From assembly GCA_019636445.1 (NCBI GenBank), contig JAHBXO010000001.1, forward strand, positions 310,001 through 374,000: a DNA stretch of 64,000 nucleotides, given 5' to 3'. Below are positions 17,390 to 25,968 of this stretch, one piece after another. Both the position numbers and the translations under genes were made by a program. A model generated the notes under the pieces. The model was given only the letters and a program-made list of their open reading frames with translations. It ran no database searches and was not told where the DNA came from. Source of the stretch: Gemmataceae bacterium. GTDB taxonomy: Bacteria > Planctomycetota > Planctomycetia > Gemmatales > Gemmataceae. The stretch's first letter is position 1. Every line of letters starts with the position of its first letter.

Positions 17390-18643
17390 ATGAACCGACG
17401 CGACTTTCTCACTACTTCCGCCGCCCTCGCCGCGCTGCCGGCGCTCGGCTCCGCCGCGTCCCCAAAGGGCAAGGCCGAGCAATGCATCTTCCTCTGGCTC
17501 GGCGGCGGCATGGGGCAGCTCGACACCTTCGACCCCAAGCAGAAGCAGCCGAACAAGGGGCCGAACAAGAAGGCCGGCTCGCTGTACGGTTCGATCGAGA
17601 CGAACGTGAAGGGCGTGCGCGTCTGCGAACACCTGCCGACCGTCGCGACCATGATGGACCGGATGACGGCCGTGCGCACCGTCAACCACAAGGTGGTCGA
17701 CGAGCACGCCTTCGCCACGAACCTCGTGCACACCGGCCGGATGATCAGCGGGAACGTGACGTACCCGTCGATCGGGTCGATCGTGGCGCACGAGCGCGGC
17801 GCCATCGACCCGGCCGTGCCGGCGTACATCCTCGTCGGCTATCCGAACGTCAGCCGCGGGCCGGGGTTCCTCGGCTCGAAGGCCGGGTACGTCTACCTCA
17901 CGGACACCGAGAGCGGCCCGGCCGGGTTCACGCGCCCGGCGGACGTGGACGCGAAGCGCGCCGAGACGCGGCGGAAGCTGCTGGAGGCGAACGGCGGCAA
18001 GGCCGAGACCGGCTCCAGCCTCGCCGAGTACGAGGAGGCGCAGGACGCGGCGCTGCGGCTCGCGGGGCCGGGGTTCCTGCGGCACTTCGACCTGAAATCC
18101 GAACCGGCAAAGGTCCGCGAATCCTACGGCGGCGAGTTCGGCCAGCGCTGCCTGCTGGCGCGCAAACTCGTGCAGGCCGGCGTGCGGTTCATCGAAGTCT
18201 CGCACAACCTGAACTTCCTCAACGGCACCGGCTGGGACGTCCACAACGAGGGGATCGACAACCAGCACCTGCTCGTACGGGAACTCGACAAGGCGCTGTC
18301 CGGGCTGATCGCGGATCTCGCAAACCAGAAGCTGCTGGACAAGACGCTCGTGGTGGTGGCGACGGAGTTCGGCCGGCCGCCCGAGTTCGATGGCCGCGGC
18401 GGCCGTGGGCACCAGGGCACCGCCTTCACGATGGTCCTCGCCGGCGGCGGGCTGAAGCACCACGGCGCCTTCGGCGTGACGGATGACTTGTCGAAGACGA
18501 TCGTCGAGAAGCCGGTTTCCATTCCCGATTTCCACGCGACGATCCACGCGGCGCTTGGCATCGACCCGACGAAGGAACTGATGGACGGCGCCCGCCCCGT
18601 GCCGATCACCGACGGCGGGACGCCGGTGAAGGAACTGTTCTAA
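17390..18643 (+). CDS. DUF1501 family exported protein (partner of the PSD1 protein)
   Basis: A 417-residue protein starting [20 protein letters not shown], a twin-arginine-type signal. DUF1501 belongs to the alkaline phosphatase/sulfatase-like superfamily. [15 protein letters not shown] near the N-terminus and [17 protein letters not shown] toward the C-terminus carry the Asp/His residues at the expected metal sites. [20 protein letters not shown] is also typical. DUF1501 proteins normally follow a DUF1549/DUF1553 gene and are presumed to act with it in the periplasm; substrate unknown. The stop is followed by a strong hairpin shared with the converging gene. Confidence 0.92.
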   Translation: MNRRDFLTTSAALAALPALGSAASPKGKAEQCIFLWLGGGMGQLDTFDPKQKQPNKGPNKKAGSLYGSIETNVKGVRVCEHLPTVATMMDRMTAVRTVNHKVVDEHAFATNLVHTGRMISGNVTYPSIGSIVAHERGAIDPAVPAYILVGYPNVSRGPGFLGSKAGYVYLTDTESGPAGFTRPADVDAKRAETRRKLLEANGGKAETGSSLAEYEEAQDAALRLAGPGFLRHFDLKSEPAKVRESYGGEFGQRCLLARKLVQAGVRFIEVSHNLNFLNGTGWDVHNEGIDNQHLLVRELDKALSGLIADLANQKLLDKTLVVVATEFGRPPEFDGRGGRGHQGTAFTMVLAGGGLKHHGAFGVTDDLSKTIVEKPVSIPDFHATIHAALGIDPTKELMDGARPVPITDGGTPVKELF

Positions 18644-18660
18644 ATCGAAGTGCCAATGAG

Positions 18661-18695
18661 AACGGGCCGGGCGTTCCACGAACGCCCGGCCCGTT
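18661..18695. terminator. Bidirectional intrinsic terminator
   Basis: A perfect 16-base stem, AACGGGCCGGGCGTTC and its complement, around a three-base loop, located between two converging genes (stops at 18643 and 18713). The flanking T-run is short (TTGTGCTTT). Confidence 0.8.
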
Positions 18696-18712
18696 GTGCT
18701 TTCGTCGAAGGA

Positions 18713-20311
18713 TTACTTCGCCCGTTCGAGTTCCTTCAGGCCGCCGGTGTCGCGCTTGTAAAGCGGCAGGTGGCGGTAGTAGACCTCGAGCGTGAGGATG
18801 GCGAGGCAGGTGGTACCGAGCCGGCCGCAGTGGCTGCCGATCATGGCGCCGTCCGGGTCCCAGCTGCCACCGAGATCCTTGTTCTTGTCCGGGTCGACCT
18901 GCATCTTGATGAGCATGTCGCGCATCCGCGGGTTCCAGTCCTTGTGCCACGCTTCGCCTTCGTGGAAGTGGGTGACCTGCGTGGCGTAGTAGTAGTAGTA
19001 CATGTCGAATCGGTTGGGCATGGGCATCCAGGCGGTCATGTACTTCTTGACGCCGTCCTGGAATCCGGGGTGGTTCGGTCCCCAGCCGGTGTAGTAGCGG
19101 CAGAGCAGGCCGACGGCGGAGAGCGTCGGGGTCGTGCTTTCGTTGGAGGTGTAGCCGTACTGGGATTTCAGCGACCCCTTGGCGACGCGGTCGAGGAACT
19201 CGCTGGCCTTCTTGAGCGTGGCTTCGGGAACGGAGATTTCCTTGCACATCTGGGCCGACTTGAGGGCCTGGATCTGCCAGCCGACGATGGAGGTGTCGCC
19301 GGCGGTGCCGGAGGAGTAACCCCAGCTGCCGTTGGCGGCCTGCGCCTTGATGATGTACTCGATGGCGCGGCGGGACGGGAGGTGGAGCAGGCTCTTGTCG
19401 CCGGTCATGCCGTAAGCCTCGCAGAGGGCGACGGCGGCGATGGCGTGGGAGTACATGCCGCTGGACCCCTTGAAGGTGCCGTTGGGCAGCTGGTTGGCGA
19501 TGATGAACTTGAGGCCGGCTTCGACGGTCTTCTGGTACTTGTTGGCGTCCTTCCCGCCCTTGCCGTCGCGGGGCTTGACGTGCGTCTGGCCGGCGGCGAG
19601 GAACGGGAGGAGTCCCATGCCGGTGGCGGCGATGGTGTCGCCGCGGGAGGTGCCGTCGTAGGTCCAGTTGCCCTGCGCCTTGTTCTGCTTCTTGTCGAGC
19701 CAGAGGAGGCCACGGGCGACGGCGAGTTCGGAGTCCTTGTTGCCGCCGCCGGCCATGAGGCTCTTTTCCTTGGTGGCGCCGGAGCGTCCGGAGAAGCCGG
19801 AGCTGCCGATGCCGCCGGCGCCCTTGTCGCCGGCCATCACGCTGCCCTCGGTGCCGAGGACGCCGAGGTCGGTGCCCGCGCCCATGCCCAGCAGCGCCGC
19901 CGCGTCGGTCGGGTTCGCGTCCGGCACGTCGTTGCCCACCGGCTGGTCTTCCACGACCTTCGCGTCGACCGTCTGATCCTCGACGCGATCCACCGGCAGG
20001 GCGTTGGCGAGTTCGGAATCGAGGCCCTTGTCGGGGTTCGTGAGGTCGAACTTCTTGTCCTCCTCCTCGGCCTTGTCGACGAGCGCCTCGGCGATCGATT
20101 CGCTCGCCTGCGTGGCGGTCGGCTGCATCTTCCCGATGAGGATGAGCACGACGAGGATGACGACGTGGAACGCGCCGCTGACCACCCAGGCCGGGATCTG
20201 CTTCTTGAGCAGCCGTTCCTGCGCGGTTTCCTCGGCGCCGTGGACGAACCGGATGACGCTCGCGGCCGGTTTGCCGTCGGCGCCCGCGGCCGTTTCGTTT
20301 TCCTGGCTCAT
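18713..20311 (-). CDS. TonB-shaped membrane protein with a terpenoid-cyclase-like alpha/alpha toroid
   Basis: A 532-residue protein. A short cytoplasmic N-terminus is followed by one membrane helix (about residues 35-57, WVVSGAFHVVILVVLILIG), then an acidic and Gly/Ser-rich linker (about 58-185). From about 195 onward come repeats such as GLLWLDKKQNKAQGNWTYDG, AIEYIIKAQAANGSWGYSSG and LCRYYTGWGPNHPGFQDGVKKY. These resemble squalene cyclase/prenyltransferase alpha-toroid repeats, but the DxDD acid motif of squalene-hopene cyclases is not seen. Topology imitates TonB, and the gene is last in an ExbB-ExbD-ExbD operon. The ATG at 20311 has GGGGAG eight bases before it and is preferred to 20326. 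An enzymatic role is doubtful; a periplasmic binding role is inferred. Confidence 0.85.
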   Translation of the reverse strand: MSQENETAAGADGKPAASVIRFVHGAEETAQERLLKKQIPAWVVSGAFHVVILVVLILIGKMQPTATQASESIAEALVDKAEEEDKKFDLTNPDKGLDSELANALPVDRVEDQTVDAKVVEDQPVGNDVPDANPTDAAALLGMGAGTDLGVLGTEGSVMAGDKGAGGIGSSGFSGRSGATKEKSLMAGGGNKDSELAVARGLLWLDKKQNKAQGNWTYDGTSRGDTIAATGMGLLPFLAAGQTHVKPRDGKGGKDANKYQKTVEAGLKFIIANQLPNGTFKGSSGMYSHAIAAVALCEAYGMTGDKSLLHLPSRRAIEYIIKAQAANGSWGYSSGTAGDTSIVGWQIQALKSAQMCKEISVPEATLKKASEFLDRVAKGSLKSQYGYTSNESTTPTLSAVGLLCRYYTGWGPNHPGFQDGVKKYMTAWMPMPNRFDMYYYYYATQVTHFHEGEAWHKDWNPRMRDMLIKMQVDPDKNKDLGGSWDPDGAMIGSHCGRLGTTCLAILTLEVYYRHLPLYKRDTGGLKELERAK

Positions 20312-20336
20312 GGTCGGACTCCCCATCGTTAGCGCA

Positions 20337-21263
20337 TCACCCGTTCTCGAACGGGTTGGTGGTCAGGTTGCGGTCCAGTTCCTTCTTGATCGCGGCATCG
20401 CCGCGGCGGAAGTACCAGGACAGGCCGATGATCGCGAGGGCCATCGTGGCCGCGCCGCCGATCACCATCGGCAGGAACGATTGCCGCCAGGCGGTGCCGG
20501 CGCCTTCCGGTTCGTCCTGCAGCGTCAGCGAGCGGGCCATCAGTACCGGGGCGCGTCGCGTCAGGTGTTCGCCCTTCACTTCGCGGCTGAGCTGGTTGGA
20601 CTCGTACCGCATCGTCTTGAAGTAATACCCGCCGACCGACACCCAGCGGTTCATCGTGTCGGTCGGTCGTTCCTGCGGGGCGAGTCCTGGCGGCAGTTCC
20701 GTCACGAAGACGCAAATCGGGTCGATGTTCCCATCGGGGAAGATCCATGCTTCGTAGACGTCGGCGATGCCGCTCGCCTTGAGGATCTCCGTCGGTTCCG
20801 CGCGGCGGAGCCGGCGCAGCCAGCCTTCGAAGTAAATCAGCTCCAGTTTATACGATAGCCGGCCGTTCTGGTACAAATCTTTCGGCGCGACGTCCTTGCG
20901 GGCGTTGGCTTCGAGTTCCGCGGCGGTGAACTGGCGCGCGTGCCGCAGGACTTCGTCGTAGGCCCGCTCCTCCATCTGGTCGGCGGGGGAATCCGCGAGG
21001 TTGCGCGGCCCCGTATCGGCCCATGGGAAGATGGCGTCGTCCCGAATGCCGGCGAACATCGAGAGGCCCTTCTCGATGCGGTATTTCGCGGCGCCGGTCG
21101 GCGCGACCGGCGCGGGCGCGGCGCCGGCGGGCGATTCCTTCGTCAGCGGCGGCAGATCGTCGGTCGATTCCTGCGCGAGCGCGGGGCCGGCGAACGCCAG
21201 AAGCAACAAGGGCAAGAGTTTGCGCGTCAGGCACGGCAATCGACGGGCGGCGAATCGGGACAT
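20337..21263 (-). CDS. Exported single-pass membrane protein of the ExbB/ExbD operon
   Basis: A 308-residue protein with a signal peptide (cleavage about residue 30, AGPALAQ), a periplasmic region of about 235 residues, then a C-terminal membrane helix (FLPMVIGGAATMALAIIGL, about 264-285). A short positively charged cytoplasmic tail ends NPFENG. The periplasmic part has no recognised family; YKLELIYFEGWLRRLRRAEPT and DVYEAWIFPDG are distinctive. It sits 25 bases before the toroid gene and 55 bases after an ExbD gene, so it is probably an unknown component of the same complex. Confidence 0.75.
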   Translation of the reverse strand: MSRFAARRLPCLTRKLLPLLLLAFAGPALAQESTDDLPPLTKESPAGAAPAPVAPTGAAKYRIEKGLSMFAGIRDDAIFPWADTGPRNLADSPADQMEERAYDEVLRHARQFTAAELEANARKDVAPKDLYQNGRLSYKLELIYFEGWLRRLRRAEPTEILKASGIADVYEAWIFPDGNIDPICVFVTELPPGLAPQERPTDTMNRWVSVGGYYFKTMRYESNQLSREVKGEHLTRRAPVLMARSLTLQDEPEGAGTAWRQSFLPMVIGGAATMALAIIGLSWYFRRGDAAIKKELDRNLTTNPFENG

Positions 21264-21318
21264 GATCGACCTCCCGTAAGGTTGGACGGCGGGCGGCGGT
21301 CGGAAGTTCCGTAGTCCG

Positions 21319-21846
21319 CTACTTCTTGTCGTCCTTGAGCACCGGGGCGACGGACGTGTACCCCGCGCGGTTCGACTCGTCCATGATGGCGATCAGGATT
21401 TTATACCGGAGATTATCGGGCAATTCGAGCTTGATCTTGGGCGGGGCGAAGGCCGCCTCGCCCTTTTTCGAGGCTTTCAAAGACGCCAGTCGCTTTTTCA
21501 GCTCGGCGAACAGGTTCGCCCGCGCCTGCGTGCCTTTGCCGGGCAGCGCGACCTCGGCGCTGCCCTCGCCCTGCATCAGCGAGATTCCGGCGATGTCGCC
21601 GTTCTCGTCGGAATCGACGCGGATCGTGATATCCTCGATCAGTTCGGCGTCGGTCGGGTCGGGCAGCTTGGTGGACGGGCCGCCGATCGCCTTCGGCAGG
21701 CCGACGTCGATATGGCCTTCGGTCGGGGTCGGGTTGAACGTCGTGATGAAGAACGCCAGCAGCTGGAACGACATGTCCAGCATCGGCGTGATCGGCAGAT
21801 CCGGTTCGACGAAGCCGTTCTTGATGCCGCGATGGCGGTGACGCAT
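21319..21846 (-). CDS. exbD: ExbD/TolR family biopolymer transport protein (second copy)
   Basis: A 175-residue protein with the ExbD/TolR layout: short cytoplasmic start, PDLPITPMLDMSFQLLAFFI-type membrane helix (about 14-37), then periplasmic domain. The Asp in PMLDMSFQ corresponds to the proton-coupling Asp of ExbD/TolR. The periplasmic part is longer than usual, and LRYKILIAIMDESNRAGYTSVAPVLK is the standard C-terminal motif. It lies 12 bases downstream of the other ExbD gene. Two non-identical ExbD subunits in one operon suggest a heteromeric stator. Confidence 0.92.
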   Translation of the reverse strand: MRHRHRGIKNGFVEPDLPITPMLDMSFQLLAFFITTFNPTPTEGHIDVGLPKAIGGPSTKLPDPTDAELIEDITIRVDSDENGDIAGISLMQGEGSAEVALPGKGTQARANLFAELKKRLASLKASKKGEAAFAPPKIKLELPDNLRYKILIAIMDESNRAGYTSVAPVLKDDKK

Positions 21847-21858
21847 GGCGAATCCCGG

Positions 21859-22332
21859 TCAGTTCGAGGCCTTCACGACCGCGCGGAACTGGATGTTGTA
21901 GTACTGGGCTTCCTGGCAGCCGAGCAGCACGTTCGAGATCATCTCGTAGGTGCAGTCCTCGTGCGCCCGAAGCACCACGAGGCTCGGCCGGGGTTCCGGC
22001 TTGTTCTTGGCGAGCGCCTGCGCCTTGAGCTGGTCGTCGATTTCCTTCATCCGCTTCATGTGCTGCGCCACCATGATCCGGTTGCGCAGCGCCACGGTGT
22101 TGCCGCGGCCGGTGGGGAGCACGTGCCCGGACTTGTCGACGTTCAGGAAGATGACGCGCTCTTCCGCCTTATCCAGCGGCCGCGCCTGGAGCGCCGTCGG
22201 CAGCTTGATCGTGGCGTTCACGTCTTCCGCGATGAAGTTGGCGCAGAGCATGAAGAACATGACCAGCTGCAGGACGAGGTCCAGCATCGGGATCATGTTC
22301 GGTTCGCACTTCTCGACGCTGCCGTGACTCAT
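21859..22332 (-). CDS. exbD: ExbD/TolR family biopolymer transport protein (first copy)
   Basis: 157 residues. PNMIPMLDLVLQLVMFFMLC forms the single membrane helix with the key Asp, followed by a periplasmic ExbD domain containing YEMISNVLLGCQEAQYYNIQFRAV. Expected to pair with the ExbB-like channel encoded just upstream and to convert proton-motive force into work across the periplasm. It is separated from exbB by a tandem heptamer repeat and hairpin instead of the usual few bases. Confidence 0.92.
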   Translation of the reverse strand: MSHGSVEKCEPNMIPMLDLVLQLVMFFMLCANFIAEDVNATIKLPTALQARPLDKAEERVIFLNVDKSGHVLPTGRGNTVALRNRIMVAQHMKRMKEIDDQLKAQALAKNKPEPRPSLVVLRAHEDCTYEMISNVLLGCQEAQYYNIQFRAVVKASN

Positions 22333-22338
22333 GGTTCC

Positions 22339-22394
22339 AGGGGTCAGGGGTCAGGGGTCAGGGGTCAGGGGTCAGGGGTCAGGGGTCAGGGGTC
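22339..22394. repeat. Tandem heptamer repeat, 8 x AGGGGTC
   Basis: Eight perfect head-to-tail copies of AGGGGTC, followed at about 22411-22452 by a partly complementary stretch (CTCCTGACTCCTGCCCCCTG), so the segment can fold into a long imperfect stem. It occupies the exbB-exbD intergenic space. Copy number could vary by slippage. The uniform 7-base period without spacers excludes CRISPR. Confidence 0.9.
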
Positions 22395-22452
22395 AGGTAG
22401 TTCTTTCTATCTCCTGACTCCTGCCCCCTGTCTCCTGACGACTGTCTCCTGC

Positions 22453-23289
22453 TTACTTGGCCGGGGGCGCCGGCGGGGCGGCGACGGAGCCGCCGGGGGT
22501 CGACGCGGCGGGGGGCGCGGGCTTCTTCGAGTTGTGGTACATCTGGGTGAGCAGGTCGTCGGAGATGTGGCCGACGTCCATGGTCACCTTGGTAATCCGG
22601 TTGCGGAAGAAGGCATTGAAGGCGATGGCGGGCACGGAGATCGCGATGCCGACGAGCGTCACGGAGAGGGCGTGGGCGACGTTCTCGGCGAGCTTGGCGG
22701 GATTCGGCGTGCTACCGCTACCGAGTTCCATGAACGCCCCGATCATGCCGAAGACCGTGCCGACCAGCCCGAGCATCGGCCCGAGGCTGGCGATGACGGC
22801 GGTGTAGTTGTTCTTGGAATCCTTGTCGCTCTTGATGCTTTCGAGGGTGTTGAGGGAGGCTTCGCGGGCGTCTTCGAGGCCGTATTGCAGGCGTGCCATG
22901 CCGGAGGTCAGGACGCGGCCGAGGAAAGACGGGTCGCCCCGGGCCATGTCGTAGGCTTCCTTGAACTTGCGCTTGTTGACGATGTCGGTGAACTCGTCGA
23001 CGAATCCGACGGGGATGGCGTTCTGGATGCGGAGGTCGAGGAAGAGCAGCACGCAGATGGCGACGAGCCAGACGGAGCAACCGAGCAGGATGAGGCCGAA
23101 GACCCAGCCGATGGAGGTAATGATGAAGACCATCTTGTTCTGGTCGGCGGGCTTGGTGGGCGCGGCGGGTGCGGCGTCGCCTTCCTGCGCCATGCCGAAC
23201 TGGGCAAAAACCACGAACAGGATCATCGCGACGAACACGCCGAGCAGGAATCGGCCGTGGGGAACGAAAACGGAGGTCAATCGCTTCAT
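22453..23289 (-). CDS. exbB: MotA/TolQ/ExbB proton channel family protein
   Basis: A 278-residue protein with an N-terminal signal-like helix (about residues 8-30), a short periplasmic stretch ending DQNKMVFI, then three membrane helices: one near 50-75 and two near 160-220. SLGPMLGLVGTVFGMIGAFMEL and ALSVTLVGIAISVPAIAFNAFFRNRI are the conserved ExbB/TolQ helices. A Pro/Ala-rich tail ends the protein. The start MKRLTSVFV at 23289 is preferred to an upstream in-frame ATG at 23334 because it begins the hydrophobic helix correctly. First gene of the operon running to 18713. Confidence 0.92.
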   Translation of the reverse strand: MKRLTSVFVPHGRFLLGVFVAMILFVVFAQFGMAQEGDAAPAAPTKPADQNKMVFIITSIGWVFGLILLGCSVWLVAICVLLFLDLRIQNAIPVGFVDEFTDIVNKRKFKEAYDMARGDPSFLGRVLTSGMARLQYGLEDAREASLNTLESIKSDKDSKNNYTAVIASLGPMLGLVGTVFGMIGAFMELGSGSTPNPAKLAENVAHALSVTLVGIAISVPAIAFNAFFRNRITKVTMDVGHISDDLLTQMYHNSKKPAPPAASTPGGSVAAPPAPPAK

Positions 23290-23720
23290 GGGAGGTTTCC
23301 CGGTGTCGGTCGCGGTCGAAAGGGTTCGCGGCACGTTGGAGGCCGGCCGGATTCGCGAAAGCGAACGGGACGACAGGCCGTTCCCGTTCGATGTCGCGCG
23401 CTCGGAAAGAGTTCCGTGAAATCCGCGCCGGAGGTTCGTGGTTTGTCCAATCGGTGTACGCTGGCGGTCGCGAAATGGTCAGCCCCCGCGCGGAAAAAAG
23501 TCCGATTCGCGGCGCTCCTCTTGAGTCCAACGGCGGGGCGAACCGGTTCAACCGTCACGATCCGCCCGTACGATCCCTTCGCTTTCCCCAGTTACCGCAC
23601 TCTCCGAATCTTGACTTGTATCCGCGCGGGTCGCGCGTAACAATCATTAGCGGTGGATTTTCCGTACTCGCGTCCCGATTTTCCCGTCCGCCGTTGTCCG
23701 GTCCCCGGGGCTTTCTCACC
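23290..23720. other. Divergent intergenic region, no gene seen
   Basis: A 431-base gap between the ExbB-like gene (minus) and the helix-turn-helix protein (plus). The reading frames crossing it are extensions of flanking genes and have no protein-like character. A possible plus-strand promoter is TTGTAT (23616-23621), 16 bases, TAACAA (23638-23643). No repeat of the dispersed families was found. Confidence 0.5.
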
Positions 23721-25322
23721 ATGGCACAGACGTACACCCTCGACGAGGCCGCCCAACGATTGGGAGTTCCCCTCGACGAGTTCAAGCGCCGGATCAAGGA
23801 CGATTGGAAGTCGCTGCGCTCCTTCCGCGACGGAGCGACGCTCCGGTTCCGCTCGTCGGACATCGACGAGCTGGCGCGCAGCCTCGGCGAGGCGAGCGAC
23901 CCCGGCCTGCAACTGGGTTCGCCGGGGAAGTCGATGCAGCCGGGTTCGTCCGAGGAGTTCCTGCTCGCACCCGAGGACATGACGCCGACGGACGACAACG
24001 ACGACATTTTCTCCGTCGCCGCCGGTGATTCCGGAAAGACCAAAAAGCAGAAGTCGGCGTCGGACAGCGACGTGCGGTTGGAGCCGGACACCGGACCGAA
24101 AGGGCCGCGCGTCAAGAAGCCGGGCAAGAGCAGCGACCGGTTGAAGAACCTGGCGAACATGACGGACGAGATCGACCTGGACATGCTGGCGGGGCCGAAG
24201 AGCGGCGTGCTGCGCCCCGGTGCGGACAGTTCGTCGAAGTTGAAGGCGCCGAAGTCGGGCCCGAACCTTGCCGGGCCGGGCGCGGCGAACAAGATCCCCG
24301 GCCCGCCCCCCACCGACGACATCATGGGCGGCGACAGCAGCAGCGAATTCGAGCTGAGCCTCGACACCGACAGCGATTCGTTCGAGCTGCAACTGAACAC
24401 CGACCAAAGCGAGGAAATCGACCTCGGCGGCGCGCCGAAGGGACGCGCCGGGCAGAGCGGCATCAACCTCGGCAAGCCAAAGGATAGCGGCGTGTCGCTG
24501 GAGAAGAAGGCGAAGAAGCCCGCGCCGCCCGCAACCGACGACTCGGACGACTTCGAATTGTCGCTCGATTCCGACTCGTCGGAACTTGAGGCGAGTAGCC
24601 CGCTGGAAAACTCGCCGCTGGCGGAGAGCACCGGCCGCGACGACTCCGACAGCGAATTCGAGCTGAGCCTCGACGACAGTTCGGGCGTGACGGACAACAT
24701 CATCAGCGAGGCGGAGGCGGAAGCCGAGCAGAAGGGCGACATCTTCGAGACCGACTTCTCGATCCCGCCGGTGTCGGAAGCGGATTCGGCGTCGGAAGTT
24801 GTCGAGGTGGAATCGTCCGACACGGACCTGGAGAATTCGGACTTCGACCTGGCGCTGGACGAATCGGATATCCAGCAGGGGGACGACGAGAGCGCCAGCC
24901 AGGTGGTCTTGCTGGACGACGACAGCGGCCCGCAGGAGCCGGCGGGCAAGGGCGGCGCGCGGGCCTTGGCGGGTGCCGGTGCGGCCGCGGCCGGGGCGGC
25001 GGCGCTGAAGAAGCGGAAGAAGGCCGCCGCGGCGGACGACGACGAGGAAGAAGACGCGAGCGAGGCACTCGCCGGCGTGCGACGCCGGACCGACGAAGAC
25101 GAGGATGCGGTGCCGACCGGCGGCTACGCGCCCCCGGCCAAGTGGCCCGGCTGGATCATCGCCCCGCTGGCGCTGACCTTCCTGTTCACCTTCCTCGGCG
25201 GCATCATGTCCTACGAACTGCTCAAGGGGATGTGGGGCTACCACGACGGCCGATCCACCACCGGCGGCATGGCGAACATGGTCGCCGGCACCCTCGGCAT
25301 GGAGCCGGACAAGGCGAAGTGA
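23721..25322 (+). CDS. Helix-turn-helix, acidic low-complexity, membrane-anchored protein
   Basis: 533 residues. Residues 1-60 (TLDEAAQRLGVPLDEFKRRI...LRFRSSDIDELARSLG) resemble a MerR/excisionase-type helix-turn-helix of the kind planctomycetes fuse to disordered regions. From about 90 to 420 the chain is acidic, full of DSDS and SEFELSLD repeats. An Ala-rich segment follows, then a membrane helix near the C-terminus (WIIAPLALTFLFTFLGGIM, about 475-493). The ATG at 23721 is the natural start of the domain. Divergent from the ExbB operon. A membrane-tethered DNA- or protein-binding factor is possible; function unknown. A terminator follows at 25341. Confidence 0.8.
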   Translation: MAQTYTLDEAAQRLGVPLDEFKRRIKDDWKSLRSFRDGATLRFRSSDIDELARSLGEASDPGLQLGSPGKSMQPGSSEEFLLAPEDMTPTDDNDDIFSVAAGDSGKTKKQKSASDSDVRLEPDTGPKGPRVKKPGKSSDRLKNLANMTDEIDLDMLAGPKSGVLRPGADSSSKLKAPKSGPNLAGPGAANKIPGPPPTDDIMGGDSSSEFELSLDTDSDSFELQLNTDQSEEIDLGGAPKGRAGQSGINLGKPKDSGVSLEKKAKKPAPPATDDSDDFELSLDSDSSELEASSPLENSPLAESTGRDDSDSEFELSLDDSSGVTDNIISEAEAEAEQKGDIFETDFSIPPVSEADSASEVVEVESSDTDLENSDFDLALDESDIQQGDDESASQVVLLDDDSGPQEPAGKGGARALAGAGAAAAGAAALKKRKKAAAADDDEEEDASEALAGVRRRTDEDEDAVPTGGYAPPAKWPGWIIAPLALTFLFTFLGGIMSYELLKGMWGYHDGRSTTGGMANMVAGTLGMEPDKAK

Positions 25323-25340
25323 TGGCGCGAAAAAAACACG

Positions 25341-25368
25341 AACGGACCGGCGATCGCCGGTCCGTTTT
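25341..25368 (+). terminator. Intrinsic terminator
   Basis: A perfect 13+13 palindrome (AACGGACCGGCGA and its complement, 25341-25366) running into TTTT, 19 bases after the stop codon of the helix-turn-helix protein. Confidence 0.85.
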
Positions 25369-25420
25369 CATTTGGGTGGCGCGCTCGGCTCCGCGGTGGT
25401 GGGCTGTGTTTCGTCGGTGA

Positions 25421-25457
25421 CGCGCTCGGCTCCGAAGACTGCACCTCGCCGCTAAAC
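25421..25457 (-). repeat. Dispersed GC-rich repeat, inverted copy
   Basis: On the minus strand it reads GTTTAGCGGCGAGGTGCAGT then CTTCGGAGCCGAGCGCG, matching 3521-3558 and 27610-27648. A truncated extra copy (CGCGCTCGGCTCCG) lies at about 25380-25392. Confidence 0.65.
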
Positions 25458-25468
25458 GGGGTTGGTTT

Positions 25469-25885
25469 TCAATCTTCACGGACCGTCCGGTTTGCCTTGC
25501 GTTTCGCGTCGTGCTTCTTCGCACCGAGGCGGCGCAGCTTCGAGCCTTTCGTCGGCTTCGTGGCGCGGCGGGGCGTCGGCCGTTCGGCCGCCTTGCGGAT
25601 CAACTCCACGAGCTTCGCCAGGCACGCCTCGCGGTTGCGCTCCCGGTCGCGGTGTTCCTGCGAGCTGATGAGGAGGTCGCCATCCTCGGTCACGCGGCTG
25701 GGGAAGAGTTCGCGGATGCGGACCTTGATTCGCACGGGCACCGATTCGCTCGCCTCCATCGGCCAGCGCAGCACCGCCTTCGATTCCACCTTGTTCACGT
25801 TCTGCCCGCCCGGACCGCCGGAGCGCGCGTAGCTCCACGCGAATTCCTCCGACGGGATCCGGATCGTTTCGTCGACTTCCAACAT
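25469..25885 (-). CDS. arfB: Alternative ribosome-rescue factor ArfB (release-factor-like peptidyl-tRNA hydrolase)
   Basis: 138 residues with the domain 3 core of class I release factors. The motif SGGPGGQNVNKVESKAVLRW holds the GGQ that triggers peptidyl-tRNA hydrolysis. A basic C-terminal tail (KPTKGSKLRRLGAKKHDAKRK) fits the mRNA entry channel of a stalled ribosome, as in E. coli YaeJ. There is no stop-codon recognition domain. Length matches ArfB (about 140). Single gene. Confidence 0.93.
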   Translation of the reverse strand: MLEVDETIRIPSEEFAWSYARSGGPGGQNVNKVESKAVLRWPMEASESVPVRIKVRIRELFPSRVTEDGDLLISSQEHRDRERNREACLAKLVELIRKAAERPTPRRATKPTKGSKLRRLGAKKHDAKRKANRTVRED

Positions 25886-25968
25886 GCTTGGCTCCGCGTC
25901 ATTCCCGGCTTGACGGTTCGTTGGAATCTAGCCTACGATCCCGGACCATCCCGGGACGAGGAGAGTGC

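Noticed and set aside
22339..22394. Possible CRISPR array
   Set aside because: Units are seven bases, perfectly contiguous and without spacers; no cas genes nearby.
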